Positions 1-14,400 of a stretch of 64,000 nt of DNA are shown here, one piece after another. The translations under genes were made by a program, and so were the position numbers. The DNA is from Hymenolepis diminuta (lineage: Eukaryota; Platyhelminthes; Cestoda; Cyclophyllidea; Hymenolepididae). Positions within the stretch are counted from its first letter, which is position 1. Each line of letters begins with the position of its first letter. The stretch spans positions 186,001 through 250,000 of the forward strand of contig CAADRB010000089.1 in assembly GCA_900708905.1 (NCBI GenBank). The letters are read 5' to 3'. Below the pieces are notes generated by a model that was not told the origin of the DNA, ran no database searches, and worked only from the letters and a program-made list of their open reading frames with translations.

Positions 1-2449
1 ATAACTATACTTCTGGATGCCTTCGAATTAGATTTTAATGAAAGAAAACCATAAAAAAGACGAGATTTGCATATTTTATCATGTTTCGTCATTTTAGTCA
101 GTTAAATTATGTAACCTGCTTCAAGAAGGTGTTCGTTAAACTAACATCTATTAGACGAAAAAGTCCAATTAAACGTATCAAAGATTAATCAAAGATCAAA
201 TTACATTTTTCTCATACTTATTACAGTGTCTAATTACTCGAAGCGAGAAGATATCAATCAAATCATGTCATACCCCCATTTTAATGATGCTGCTTTTTAA
301 TAAGCTGCATAGGATCACGTTAGATAACTCTGCTTCCTAGGCCTTTGTAAGAAAAAATTTATTGAGGTTATAACCCCACAAACCCAACTAATTATTCGTG
401 AAATTTGAATTTTCGAATCTGGACTACCAAATAAGCACAACCCGAATCCAAAAATTAGTTCCATTGACAACACCCCATCAAACCGACTTTACAAGTTCAA
501 GAAGCAGTGGACAACTGCCAAAGGCAAGCATTTCGGTATGGCTACATTCGATTACTATTCAAAGCAATCAATTTAACTGCACACGAAATCACGGGCTTTA
601 GGATCCAAGTAAATTAGCCTAAACTAACGAAATGGAGAATCTCTATCGATCATAGAAGGCCTTGTGAGATGTTTCGGCTGAGAGATACTGAGAGGGGAAA
701 CCTATACTTTTAGACAGCTTTACACAAAAGACAGTAGGTTAAATTTCACGCACAACTTCGCTGTCTGACTCTAGAATGAGTTCAATGGTCCATGAAGAAT
801 AACGAAAGCAAAGGTGGCTAAGGGTGATTTCCATATAGATTTCCGCCAATTTTATGCCTTCGAAAAAGGCCAATTCAGTTTAAGATTGCCTAATGAGCAA
901 ATTTCACAATTAATCGGTGAGCACACTCAATAACAAATCGAAACGTTAATTACAAAAGCAGGATGCACTTTAACGATTTATTAAACCTATCAGAAAGGGA
1001 GCAAAGACTGATTGAATTAAACTGACGAACGACCATAATTACTAATACAGCAAATGCCATTCTGTTCACTTAGGCGAGAGATAACTGAAAATCGTATACA
1101 ATACTTATGTTTCATAAAACTCTCAGTCTACCAAAGGACTAACTAGATGAACTTATTTAAAAGACATCCATACACAATTTAGGATGTTTTAATGCGTCAT
1201 AATGTGAATGAATTTCAACGGTGATTAAATTGTCAAATGATTTAATGCATCACCATTAAAATTAAACAATGAAATTACTAAATTACTCGCCGATTCGTGG
1301 AAACAGAAAAAAGTAAAATATCAGTCCATCAATTTTTTCTCAAAAAGTGTTCTACTTCCTTTTCACCTCATTATCAGTTATTACAAGAAAGCAAACAGCC
1401 CGTAAGTGACACTGTTGGCACATCAATTCTTATCGAAAAGTAACAAGGTCAATTTCAATATGATGTTAACAAAACTAGCTTCCAATGGAAACATATCATC
1501 ATCATCTAAATTATTGCAAATTGTACAGTCATGAATCGATTTTCATACATGTTTTACAATCAGTGTTAAGTCTTTCTATCCTGATTAGAAGAAATCCGTA
1601 TTAACGCATCGTATTTAGTAAAATGAAATTGTGGATGCTTCGATTTCCTGGAATCGAACGTAATTTCACAAACCCCCGAACTGCCTGTGGTACTTAGGCA
1701 CTTAAAAAGCCACCTTTTGAGTATTGAAGTTCGACTGTTAGCCTGATTCATATATTGATTAAATTCGGTTTAATACCTCCTCCACTTTGTTCTGCATATG
1801 ATTCACATATCGAAATATTAGCTGAACTTCACTCTGTTAATTAATCACTTTCGTCTTATCGGTCTCAAGACCACAATCTTCTATCTGTTCTAGTGCCCAA
1901 AATAAATTCTACCACCATCTTTACCATATTTCAACCTTATGGTAGTAGAATCTGAAAAGCTTGAAAGTGCAATATCTTACGCTGGAGATTTTTAAACTAT
2001 AACCTCTTTTGCAATACCTGTTTGTTTATCCAAATAATTGTTATTCCACACAATAAATTAAGATGTGGCATAGACGAAAGGTATATCTTAGCCCTTCTGG
2101 GGTTGATGATAGGAAGACATTACAATAATCTCGATTTATATTAAAGAAAGCTAATACTGAAATCCTGCGAAATCAGAGCTCGCGGATTTGTTCCCCATCG
2201 ATGCAAACTGGGTGAATTAGATAGACAACCGCACTTGCTCATACTAACAAATAATGAGAGTGGCAGAATTCGATTTTCTCATTAGGGGTTACGTAATGAT
2301 ACCGTTATAACAAAGATGAGTGCATAAAAAGGCTTTCCTAAATGAACATAGAATAATTTATTATCCTCTTACGGGGTAGGATCAACCAATATCGGGCGTC
2401 CCTACTACTGGATATAAATTTCACCTCTGTCACACCAGAGCAAGCTATA
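1..2449. other. Intergenic, AT-rich; 3' flank of the TMEM131 gene
   Basis: No convincing gene is visible. The open frames near 398-601 (plus) and 1566-1751 (minus) are short and show no family motif. A possible minus-strand AATAAA polyadenylation signal lies at about 2357-2362, roughly 90 bp beyond the proposed TMEM131 stop codon. A SINE-like repeat occupies about 2149-2335. Confidence 0.5.
2149..2335 (+). repeat. SINE-like repeat, copy 1 (tRNA-like head)
   Basis: The head has an A-box-like stretch followed by AAATCAGAGCTCGCGGATT, which resembles a degenerate tRNA B box. The 3' half ends in a block containing TAACAAAGATGAG. That block is also found, slightly diverged, near 38.97-39.01 kb. 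A tRNA-derived family is inferred from this shared order of blocks. Confidence 0.45.
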
Positions 2450-5400
2450 TTAAGAAAATGAGTAACCGGCTAAAAGGTCAATAAAAACTAGTGAAAATAC
2501 AAATCAAACGCCGAATTTAAGCACATAGCACCGGAGGAATTGAACACTGATTTTAATCAACCTTCATCAACCACAGTAGATTTAGTAAGATGCTTAGGTA
2601 GAAGCGCATCCAATGATGGAAATTCCAAATCATCTATACGTTGTTTGAGTCAACAAATTACGAAATACCTTTATCGTCGTTCAAAGTTTCACCTTCAGAT
2701 ACTAGATAAAGAAAAATAAATTAATCTGCGAAAAAACTAATATTTGAAAACTAGACAGAAAACAAATAACAATCGACAGAAAAAACAAAACACAGAAGAA
2801 ACAAAAGAACAGAACTCCTATATTCGGATATTTTCCACGTAGTTTTTGGCGATAGAGTATCTAAAGACAAGAGTAAGAATCTGATCAAAGGACTCATTTA
2901 AATATAAGTAAAGATCCAAAAACACAATATTTTTCTTCGGCAATTGGTGGAAATAAAGCGAAACTAATTCTTTATGCTACTATTGATGAAGCTAAAACCA
3001 CAATATCATAAATGAACCACAAAGTGGAAAAAAGATACCATTAATGTTCACAACGATCCACGAGATTAGCATCCTCGTTGATCAATCATTAAGACTCAAA
3101 GCCGTCGATGTAAATATTCATTTCAGTGTACTATTTTGAAATTTTAGAACTAAACTAACCTTCATCGGTCACTGAAGATCTACTGAACCGTTTCGGAGGG
3201 AGAGTTCCAAGGGGTGGAAATTCCATGTCTCCGAGATGATTTTTGTTCAAGTGCGGAGTAAAAATCGACTCTGCTTGTCTGGATGTAATCGACCACACGC
3301 TGGTTGGAGGTAATCCAAACGAGTTTGAGGATAAACTTAACCCTGTTGAATCATTTTCGGCGACTCTTGGTGCTTCTGAAACTTCAGATCTCCAAACTTT
3401 TCGAGGCTGCCAAGCTGGAACAGTTGGAGTAGATTGTGGGGCTGAAATTGACGTTTTAAGGAAAGAATTAACTTTCTTTTCCGATTTCTTCCGCTGAGCT
3501 GTGGAAATGATAAAGCATATCAGATGTCATTAGAATGCAAAATAAAGTGCAAGGATTTAACCTGATAAATTTGCAATTTAATTTACGACTCAAAAGCATG
3601 TGAGAACACAGCACGCTGCAAGGTTAAATTAACCAGTGTCGTGCAGGTGTTATGTTGCAACAAAACAGACTGGGACTTATCATAGTTGGCGTAAACACAT
3701 GATACACGTGATGCAAATAGATAAAATTGTTATTTAAAATGTAATTAAATTAATGAAGCATTAATCCTCTACCCTGCTTGCCTCTCCCCGTATATATGAA
3801 TGCTAAATGAAAGCGCACGAGTAAACCTACTTCATTCTGAATACAGCTGAACATATTAGATCGCAAACTCTTGAACTTTCCAACGCTCATTTTGAAGAGA
3901 GTAGTAGCATTCTGGAAATATTATTATTATTTTACTATCTTCCCTCAAGTAGTTTTTACCAAACACGGTTGGTCAGGCCATTTAATGGATACCCACTAAT
4001 GATTATCGAATCCGTCATCCGATTTGGTAGGTTATACCATTTGTATATTCCTTATGGTTGAAAAAAATTAGTCACTTATTACTAGTATTAAAATAAAATT
4101 CCGACAGAGATACAAAGCTTCCAATAGTACAATAGTACTAGAAATAAGACAACAAGAGTTAATTTTTAAAAGGTAAGGATTTCATTGCAGCCCCTTTAAC
4201 TTTCAAGATACTTGAGAAGTTCATTTCGATTGATCAACTTTCAAGACGATTGGAAGGAGGAGGGCACTTCAATTGAATTTATTAACGATAGTTTGAAATA
4301 ACCTGCAACTTCACCGTAACATTTCACAAACTAGATCTACTTGGTTTGATACTAGGAGAAAGCTTACTTCTAAAGTTTTAACATGAGGGGTTGCACCATT
4401 TCCATCTTCATTATCTTAGAGCGCTATGCCATTTTTGTTTCACTAGTTAACCTATATCACTTACGAAAAAACTATAAAGATACAAATGTTTCGTCAGCTA
4501 GATCAAGGTATGATTTAAGTGCTAGAAGGCCGAATCAGACACAATCAATACACTCGAGCGAAATTCATAAGTTTCTCCGCATTACCATTTATTAGATTTC
4601 TGCTCTCACACATGAATATGTAAAAAAATCAATGAAGCAAATATTGCTAAATTTAATCGCTAACCAAGCAGTTGGTCATCTACCGTGTATCCAATTCCGC
4701 AAAAGCAAATTCATTTTCTTAATAAAAAATCATCAATCGGACTGTAGGTCCTCAGCCTTCTTCTCCTTCAAGGCCAATTTACATTCCCAAAAAATACAAA
4801 ATCCTCTGACGTCTCTAAAATATCAAACCTTGATAGTGTGACAAGAGTTTTAAATTTTCGGTTAGGTCAAGTAGGCGCGACGCAGCATACCTAAATTTTC
4901 TACAGAGGCTGGGTCAATTTGAGGCGACTTCTGTTTTGCACTAAACCTAGGAAAGAAGGAAATGTTTCATTAAAGTTTTTGATAAAATCGACTTATAAGA
5001 GAGCGGAGGAATGAAAGCATACGGTGGTGCCTCCTTGCCCAAGTTATTCTTCATTTTAGCAGACTGTTTGCATGCTTGAGGTGACTGTGGAACAAACTGC
5101 TTGCGTTTCTTAACTCCCAAAGAAGCAGATTCCACTTTGATGCTTTCCATGACGAGTGAAGGAGAGGGCGGCATGGACAGTAGTGATGTTGGTTTTGAAC
5201 TCCGACTCTTAGGGCATGACGGTATCGTGGATGTGGACTGTGACGGCATAGGCAGCGAATGTTTCTTCGCAGTAGCACTATTTGACTTTGGTGAAGATGC
5301 CAAGTCAGTTGGACCTCCACTTATTGAGATTTGTTTCCCTCCATTTCCACGAGCCTTCGATGACTGACTGGTTAAAACTGTTGTCACACTGTACAGAAGT

Positions 5401-8400
5401 AAAAGAGGGAGATGAAAAATGTGTGCTCTAGTTGAGTGACTTTCAACGGCAAACTGTAGAAGGCATACTAATTATTATACCATTTACATAAATAATAATG
5501 AATAGTGTAAAGAGCATTCTAATCATATCCTGGAGAGTATTAAGTACCTATAGCTAAGATAATTGGCAGCTGATAAGATATCGTGCTAATCATGAGGAAT
5601 GAATAGAAAGGAAACGGTTAGCTATAAAAAAACTACCTTAAGAAATTCAGCATTAAACATGTGGATGTGATTTTTGGTATTCTAAGACATTACCTAGCAG
5701 TATCACCACTAGCCTGTGTGATATTTGACACAGAGGCCGACAGATCTCCGTTTGATTTCCCGTGGGACTGTCTTGGTGTCTGAAAATGAAAATAAAAGGG
5801 TAAAAACTTAGGTCAAACTATACAAATATAGAACTAAGATAACAGTCGTTCTTACCCGTTTCACCTCTTCTAATGATTTACGGGGAGTGCTGATATTGCT
5901 AATTTCAGTGACAACAGTTCCAATTTTTCGATTCTGTGTTTGATTGGCACGAGAGGAAGGCATTGGGGCGGCTTCAGTAGCGGTTTTTGTTGGAAATGAC
6001 CTTTGAGGTTTAGAACGAACAGAATGGTCACTCTGCATTGAAGTTTGACCCCAGAAGAGGGTAAGAAGGCTAATAAAGTATTGTCCCATTGAACAGACAC
6101 CCCGTGATACTGGCTCATAAACACTTTTTACAGCATTGACAGCTACAGTACGAAGACTTCGTCCAAGAGATTTCATGAATTTACTCATGGCGTTGGTGAA
6201 AGAGTGCCGATTAGCGTGTCGACGACGAATATTGCAATTTTCTTCACTAATAGGCTGAGATCCGGTAGTTCTAACTGCCCGAAGATAAGGGGATAAGGAA
6301 CCTTCCATTTGTTCAATTGGAAGGTTGAAATCGAGGTTGTAGAGTTGGGGTGATGACACTTGTGGATCGCTCTCAAGGGAAGTGGTAGTAGGATTACTCT
6401 GAGTATCAGGAATCAATCGAATTGCGTCAAAAGAAGCAGCAACGAAGATTCCAGCCAAATTGGAAGCGAATATGAACAGCAGAACGAACCTGAAAAGTGT
6501 ATTCAATATTAGTAGTGAATGAGCCACTGGAATAGTAGAGTTATATGCATAACATATAAACGGTTTCTCAAAATCCACGTAAAAATAGACTATAACGCTA
6601 AAAGGACAAAGAACATCGAAACGTCAAAGTGAAATCCGAAAGAACAACACGTTTTCATTATGGAGTTTTATTGTAAAAAAAATGAATGGCTAACATACCA
6701 CAGTAGTGATTTAGCATAATTAACTGTAAATATACTATTTAAAAAAGTCGTTCGATCAACGAGATCACAGCAGTCGAGAATTCAGCTGTAGAGTCCAGGA
6801 ACATCAATACGTTATTTCATGAAACTCGCAATAACTTAATCACACATAAGATTAATAACCTAGATTATTGATTACGATCGCCAGTATAGGAGGGAAGAAT
6901 TAACATGTAACATCACGTAATCTTCACTATGAAACAAGAGAGAAGATTAGGAAAATCCAGAGATGAACGGGGTGCATCGATATTGGGTTAGGTGGACAAC
7001 GTGCACGTCTATTAAGTCAGATATCACATTCACCGATGTAGATGATCAAGTATAGTCAACAAGGGGAGGAGGGGGGGGGGGAGGCATGGCAGAATGTGAG
7101 TTTCTCATAAGAGCACATTCCTTTTAACCAGGTCAAATGTTTTTCCTCAATGCACTTGAGAATTTTGTGCAATCGGGCAAAAATATTAACGTAACACATT
7201 AACCCAAATTGCTAAAAGATAGCCTAGAAAATTATATTAATTCAATAACAAAACCATAACTCAAAAACAACACAAAGCGAAGAGAATTCGTGAATAAACT
7301 TTTGAGCTATAAACATATTACCCTTTCTGTTTAACAAAATTATCTCAGTCTTATCATTATGGCCATTTACACAAAAATATCCCCTTCGGATTCATAAAAT
7401 TCATGGGCACTTTTTGGGAAACGAATACATCCATAAGGTATCAAGACTTAGCAGGATCATTTTTCAATTTGGTAAGGCGGTAATAGTTAAAACCTATCTA
7501 CTGTCCATTTATTTGCTTCTTATTTGAGAGATTTACAATCGTAAAGAACAATTTAAGTTATTGTGTAAGTCGTGTAAGTGTCCACTTCCGTATTAAAAGT
7601 TGGTGGTGAAGACCTTGTTAAAGTAAGTGAACTTTACCTTTCAGGATTTCAATAATCGACGCCTTAAAGCCGAAATTCTGACATTTCAGTGGAAAAAATA
7701 TGAGCTAGCAAAGCTACAGAAACTTTTCATTCTACATGCTTTATCCCTTCTTAAATAATAAATACCCACTTAAATCGAACTTACACTCTTCTTAAAAGAA
7801 ATTAAATGGACTATTGAAACAAACCCATTCGATGTAAGATTAACATTAATGGTGCGCTTACCAGAGTGTTTCCTCGAAACTAGGTCTAAGGAGCGAGTTG
7901 TAACAGAGACGAGCGAGCGAAGGCGACATTTTGGCAGTCATTGGAATTGGCTCCAACTGAAAGACTGAGCACTCATTACCATTACTCGCATTGAACCCGT
8001 GATTCGACATCACAGGTTCTAGGTCTAGCATTCGTTTACTTAGCCACACAGGCCTCCCAGAAGCGGGAGATTTCAATGAGGCAAAGAGACACAACTCCAC
8101 ATTGATTTCAGAGTAGAGGAAATCGGGCGCATAGAGCACCTCTAACCAACGCTGATCGCCGGGTTTGAGCTCGAATTCTCTAATAGCGCCATCAATAGTC
8201 TTTTGCGAAGACTTTGCAGGGCCATCAGACTTATCACATAATGCGACAGAAAAGCCATTGAGATGGGGTTCACATTGTCCCATAGTAGGAGTGTGTCCAA
8301 TACCGCCGGACTGTCGGAAACCTACCCGTATTATCCACACTGGCATAGAGGCTGGATTAAAGAGAATAATGCGGCGAGGCAAAACGAGTCCGGAACTGAA

Positions 8401-11400
8401 CTCCGAAGAAAAGATGGGCGACCCTTCTTCATCGACAGCCCAGGCGAGCTGAAGATCGGACGGAAATCTAGACGAGTCAACAGTGGGATTAGAACCTGGC
8501 CATTTCGTGAAGAGCCGGAAAAAAAGATTGAAAGGAAATGTCGACTTCATGTCCCCTATGACGCGCATAATAGAGGGATGGGGACGATTTGCACCGTCAG
8601 CACCTTAATAAAAGTAGAAATGAATATATTAAACTTAGAAACATTATTTTGAACACACCTTTTAAATCAATACATCTAGAAATTAGCGCGCGTCAAAGAG
8701 ATGCCATCATACAACCAGAAAACCAATTCATGAAAAGCAACGAATAATGTTAGAACGTTCAAATCTTGAATAAAATAAAAAGATCATCAAATGACTCAGG
8801 TAGCATAAATATATGTGGAAGAGAAAGCAAAGTCTATGTGTAAATTATTAAGTCGGTGAAATACTAACCAATCTCACTCTGAATTCTAGAGTATGCTATA
8901 AATGCAAAGTGTGTTACCAAGTAGGTGTTTTGAATTAAGTCTGATACTATAACATTATTAGAGTTGAATCAAGATTGGCTTGTCATATAAGAACAGCTTG
9001 GCTATCTTCTAGTATCTTATCAGAAGAGACATACCAAAATGACATGATGAAATCTCTCAAATCAATCTGCCGATAAATAAGCTCTGAATTGTCAGTTAGG
9101 AGACAGATTTCAAAATTTGAATTAACTAGCATGCAAAAAAATCTGATACATTCAGAATCTCAAGTAAGTAGGACTCTTCATGTTTTGACTTTTACTATCT
9201 ACTTTTACCTCACCCTCTCTTTGGACTTTTATAGTTGTCTTCCTGTGGTTAAAATTGTAACTTTTAAGATCTGTAAGCCGATATTCCAGCTAGAGAAGAA
9301 GGAAAACACAAATTCTCTTTGTTATAGCGAAAACTTGTTACAGTTCAATCCGAACCATGTACCGATTAAAATTGTAAATAATAGCTAAGATAAACAATCT
9401 AAGGGATAAGAGCTACTTTCAATAATATTGGAAAGACAGCATAAAAATATTAATTTCGTCAAAATATTATTAATTATACTTTCACCTTGACAGTAACAAT
9501 TATTGCCTCATCGTGGGTAATAATACTAGGTTGTCGTGGCTGATTAGGGCTCAATACTGCTTCTAGGATGCTTTTAGTATTGCGCTACCCATCACAAAAC
9601 CTGGAATATTTCAACACCTAATCAACAAATGTCACTAAATTGTTAGTATTCAAAGTCAAAAGATTTAAGAGCGACTTAATGTGTCTGTTCAAGTAGGACA
9701 CAAAAGAACTGCGCGTTGGAGTCCGTTTCAAATAGTTTTAATGGACTCTAAAACAAATTCTGCGTCCTAAATATAAGACATGACAAAAGTCTTACCAGTG
9801 CGAAATACCACGGCAAACATGAAGATGAGTGACTCATCAAAGTCTACTATCTATTGCTCAAAATATCCTACTCAATTGGTGCTTGCTAAGGAGAAATCCT
9901 AGAAGCCATCAACTGTTTTTTCAAATGAAATGACACCAACATAACGATCTCTACAAACTCACTAATGGTCAACTGCAATATAGATTGAATAGTCAGAAAG
10001 TTTACTACCATAAAGCTAAATGATAGTAATTAATATCTTCCTGACTTTCACACGAGAAAAAAGTGACCGACCGACAGTACCTACCCAATTTATGGATATT
10101 TTAGAACGCCAATAAATTTAGAGTACTGCATAAGACAAACCTACAAAGTGACTTAAGACGAGCTTCATGGAAAGTGAAGAAAAATTCATCCGGTGCTGAT
10201 GAATTTAAAAAGGTGGCAGGAACCTTGCACAGAGAGAGATTGGCTCCATTTTGGGCTACAGCAACTGGACAGAGCGGCTTCCCATCTTCTCTGAGAAGAT
10301 TATATCTGGCTATATCGATGCTGCCAGCCAAGGGCGTACTCTCACATGCTGCATTATTGAGTGATGGATTAAAGCCCACAGTTTCATCGAAAGAGGCAGT
10401 GGGAAATGTAGTTTGACTTCTCTCACTTCCCTCAACTTTTCTTGAGGGGATAAGTTCACTACGAATTCCCACTGCAGCTGTCTGTGTTGTAGTTTGAAGT
10501 AGGAGAGTCTCAAGAATAGTTTGGTTATTTCCCAACAGCAGAATGGAAAAGTCGATTTCAGGTTGGAAGTTCCCAGTGCTTTCATTGTGAAAAGCACCCG
10601 GTGCGAAGGTGATTGAGTAATTCAATTCCCCCCGTGGTGGCAATGTGTACAGTGGACAACATGTAGGAGAAACAAGATTCTGCAGATTGTTATTATCCTG
10701 CATGATTAAACGCAAGCATTCCGACGAAACATCTCGCTTATTTGCATCGAATTGAGTTATGAAACGCCCAGTTCGTTGAGAAGGATGCTAGAAAATGAAT
10801 AGAAATCTCAACTCATGGATTTACTTGAAAAGAAAATTACAAAAAAGACTGATCATACGTGAGGGAACTTAGTGAAGTGTTTTGGAACATGAGCAACCCG
10901 AAAAAGTTCATCTGAGAGGATAGGCAACTGTACTACCATTTCGGTGTAGTTCATGCTTCCAGGAAGGAGGTCATCAAGTAGGATGGGTTGAATTAGAAGT
11001 GGGTTGTCGGTTGGATTGATAAGAGTAAGGTGACACGTGATAGCTTCACCCATACTGCTATGGATTCGCAATTGAGAAAGACCCTCAGTAGTGCCGAAAT
11101 GGATATCCAGTTGACAGAAAGGGGTTTGATCGACTGAGAGATGATCACTGAGGATACTGGGCCAGACAATATCAGATGCAACATTTCCAGCAGCTGGAAT
11201 TTCCTCCTCTTTGGATGGGTGAATTGCGGAATGACTAGGAACCTTACATTGCTCAAGCGATTCTGCGGAAACAAAAACGGCTCCAATCGTAGCAGCGTGG
11301 ATGTGATTAAACAGGGAATGCCAGGCATTTTGCAGTTGAAAATAAAGGTTGATCGAAAATCGAAGACCAGGAAAAAAATCAATCACTGAACCCTTCGTCT

Positions 11401-14400
11401 TCAAAAATGAAAATAAGTTAACCGCAAACCATTGCCATCCTACAAGCAAAAGAATAATGTGTTACTGAATGTGCAAACATCAAAATATGCGCATTATAAT
11501 TGCCCTATTTGGTTAATTAAACTAGTTGCAATTTAAGTGTATTTAACATGTGGAGATAAAACACAAGCAATGCGCCAAAAGAATAGATTATTTGACAAAA
11601 TTCCTTAAGCAGAAACGAAATATTGTAGAAGGCTTGTACTAAAACAGTAAAATCTAATGTTAGGTTAGATTAAACCTAAATGACAAATACAAGACAGAAA
11701 ATTAACATCAATATCAAGTAGATATACTGCAAAGTAAATTGAAAATGATCACTTCATTACATTAGTTTAACGGTCTTAAGGCAGCAATTGCTGAGATAGG
11801 GAGAAAACTACAGCTCAGAAATTACCAAAGTAAAGTAAAGAAGCTCGCAAAGCTATCTTGCCTCCAAGCCCCAACTAGCCAACTACAACTACGATAGAAG
11901 AGAGACAGAAAATATGATGTAGATACCTGTTTAAGGAGAGTTTAACGACTCCAAACTTGTAGATGGCAGTAGTAAGAGAAAGGGGCATACGTAAAAGAGT
12001 GATATGGAAGAGATTAGTAGGATAAATCAAGAAAAAACTTAAAACAGCTCTGAAGAGGACAGTAGGCCAAATCTAAAACCTGAAAGCAAACATTATGAGA
12101 TGCATATAAACGAAGACGTGGAGATAATACCTAGGCAACAATGTAGTAATAGTTAGCTTCATTTTGACCATTTTCCCTTTTCCCATATTATTAATATAAT
12201 TTGATTAGTTGATTTAAAAATATAAAGAATCAAGTTCAGTTGATATTTGATATTTAAAAAACAAGATCCTAATCTGCCTATTTTGACTACACGATCAAAA
12301 ATTTGTTTACCCCAAGATAATTGATAAACATGGCCAGAGAGTCAACAACACACGAAAAATGATAAAGGAAAACGTACTTCTGGTATTATCAAGTTCAAAA
12401 GCAGAGTAGCGGACCAGATTAACATCAGGTGATACATAGGGGAGAGAGTTGATCCTAGTGGTTCGTCGGAGCCCAGCGAGTTGGTTTAATTCAGTATGAA
12501 GGGAAGAGGACAGATGATCAGTGTCATGCAGTTCAATGCAGGACAAATCCATAAGATCCGAAAGGATGTTGATTGGCACATACTTGCCCTGGAAGGTGAT
12601 GAAACTAACAATTAAGCAAATCGGATAAAAAATGACAAGGCGATTATTAAAATCGCATTGGAGAGCCTTAGTATGCAAGTGAGGGCATGATTACGAAATT
12701 TTTGCGAAAAAATCACGATAATACGTACAATTCAAATTTTCTGGCACAAAACCTGATATTTAAATATACATTGGATACACAAAGCGTAATTATAATCTGA
12801 GCCCGATGACAATCCTCATCACTGCTTCTTAGCGTTCACCCCATAATTAAGTGCGCAAATAAAGTGGGATGGACCTAAGTAGCTTTGAATCATCAGTTCA
12901 CAAAATTAAAAAGCAAACAATAAGCTGATAATCGCAATTTCTGAATGAGAATTATGATATCTTAATCAACTATTTAAGATCCTGCGACAAAATGCCTTCA
13001 GAGCAATGAGGTTTGAGGAGCTTGCTCAGCGAATTTCTCTTGGAGATCCCGCGTCCATGCTCTAACAAAGAAGACTTCGCCTTTGGGCTGTTATGAATAA
13101 TCTATCTAATTCTCTTACAGTGAACCTTATTTAAAACCAACAGACAGCAACAATAGAAAAAAATACAGTTAGGATAAATATGGCAAGATGTCAACGAAAT
13201 TTTTGGGGAAAGCAGTCTATCATGTCTGACAGTCGGAAGCTGTAAATAAACATCACAAAAAGACATTACTTTCTGAAGTGATCACTGTACAACAGGTGTA
13301 AGGAACTCTAGCGACTTCAATAGGCCTACTTCTGGATGCCTTAACTCCTATAAGGCGGTTAAAACTTTACCTACCAATAATACTATCTTCAAGTCAGATA
13401 TTATTAGATGCCAAATAAGTGTAAATACTGTACATACGGCATAAATCTGTAAATTTAAAAGTGAAAATACTAAAACCTAGAATCCATTCTAATTCCTCAT
13501 TACCAGTCCGTTGAGTATTGAAATAAATTAGAAAATGAACCCAATTTAGTATTAGTGGTTCTAAGGGAATCTTAAAGCGAAACAAAATACAGACAAGTAT
13601 TAAAGAAAAGCTCTCTCATTAGAACTTTCGTGAGTACTATTAAGTTCAAGTGTTAACGAGCAGAAGAAACTTAACACGTGCTAACTCTCAAGCCAAAAAA
13701 AGATGAGGAAACCAATCTTATCTTCTATAATATGACTTGCATCATGGTGACTCGAAATTACTTAAACAATTAAAATTAACAAGTATTAAGGAAAAAATTA
13801 ATAAGTCTCAGGAAGATTTATAACTATTCATTCCTTCAACAAGATGAGTTAGTTAAATTTGACTCTTCAGACAAGGACTCACCTGACAAAGCGCATAATA
13901 TGAAGTCGTGCCGACCGGACACATACAACCTGACGATTTCTGCAGTTTCTTTCACATCATTCAACTTTTGAATTTCAGGTATATTTGAAAGACATTTTTA
14001 TATTAAATCTAATGTTGAGAACACAAATTCTGGTATTGCTACCCTACCAATGAGTGCTCACGGGGATTATTTAGTAAGAATTTATTTATTAATACATGAA
14101 ATTTATGCGCGGAACTATAAATTCTTTGTGTGTGGTGGGGGCATTGGTTTGATAAGTCATAATTTACGATTTCGATAGAGATCCAGTGAACGACAAGACC
14201 AATAGAGTATTAGTTTACGCGTTTCTCAGTAGAGGTTATAAGATGTTATCCCATGATAGTTGTTGGAAAGCACCTTCAATGGGTATTGAAACTATAAAAA
14301 TTCAACTGGAACCTAAATACCGTTAAATTCATTTTAATTCAGAGAACGATATGATGCTTATGGGTTTTTGTCAGTATCATATCCATAACGCCTTTATTTC

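Noticed and set aside
3243..3497. Plus-strand 84-codon frame
   Set aside because: The minus strand has a 339-nt exon with acceptor and donor that joins the exon at 4891-4946 and shares a repeat with the exon at 2562-2633.
5101..5367. Plus-strand 88-codon frame (and the minus frame 5051-5320)
   Set aside because: They overlap TMEM131 exon 5023-5388; the chosen frame is the only one that joins both neighbouring exons.
7071..7081. Run of 11 G as a possible structural element
   Set aside because: It is a single homopolymer with no repeated G tracts arranged as a quadruplex motif; treated as simple sequence.
8165..8652. Plus-strand frames of 95 and 129 codons
   Set aside because: They are antisense to the long TMEM131 exon 7862-8603, which aligns with the family and has phase-matched borders.
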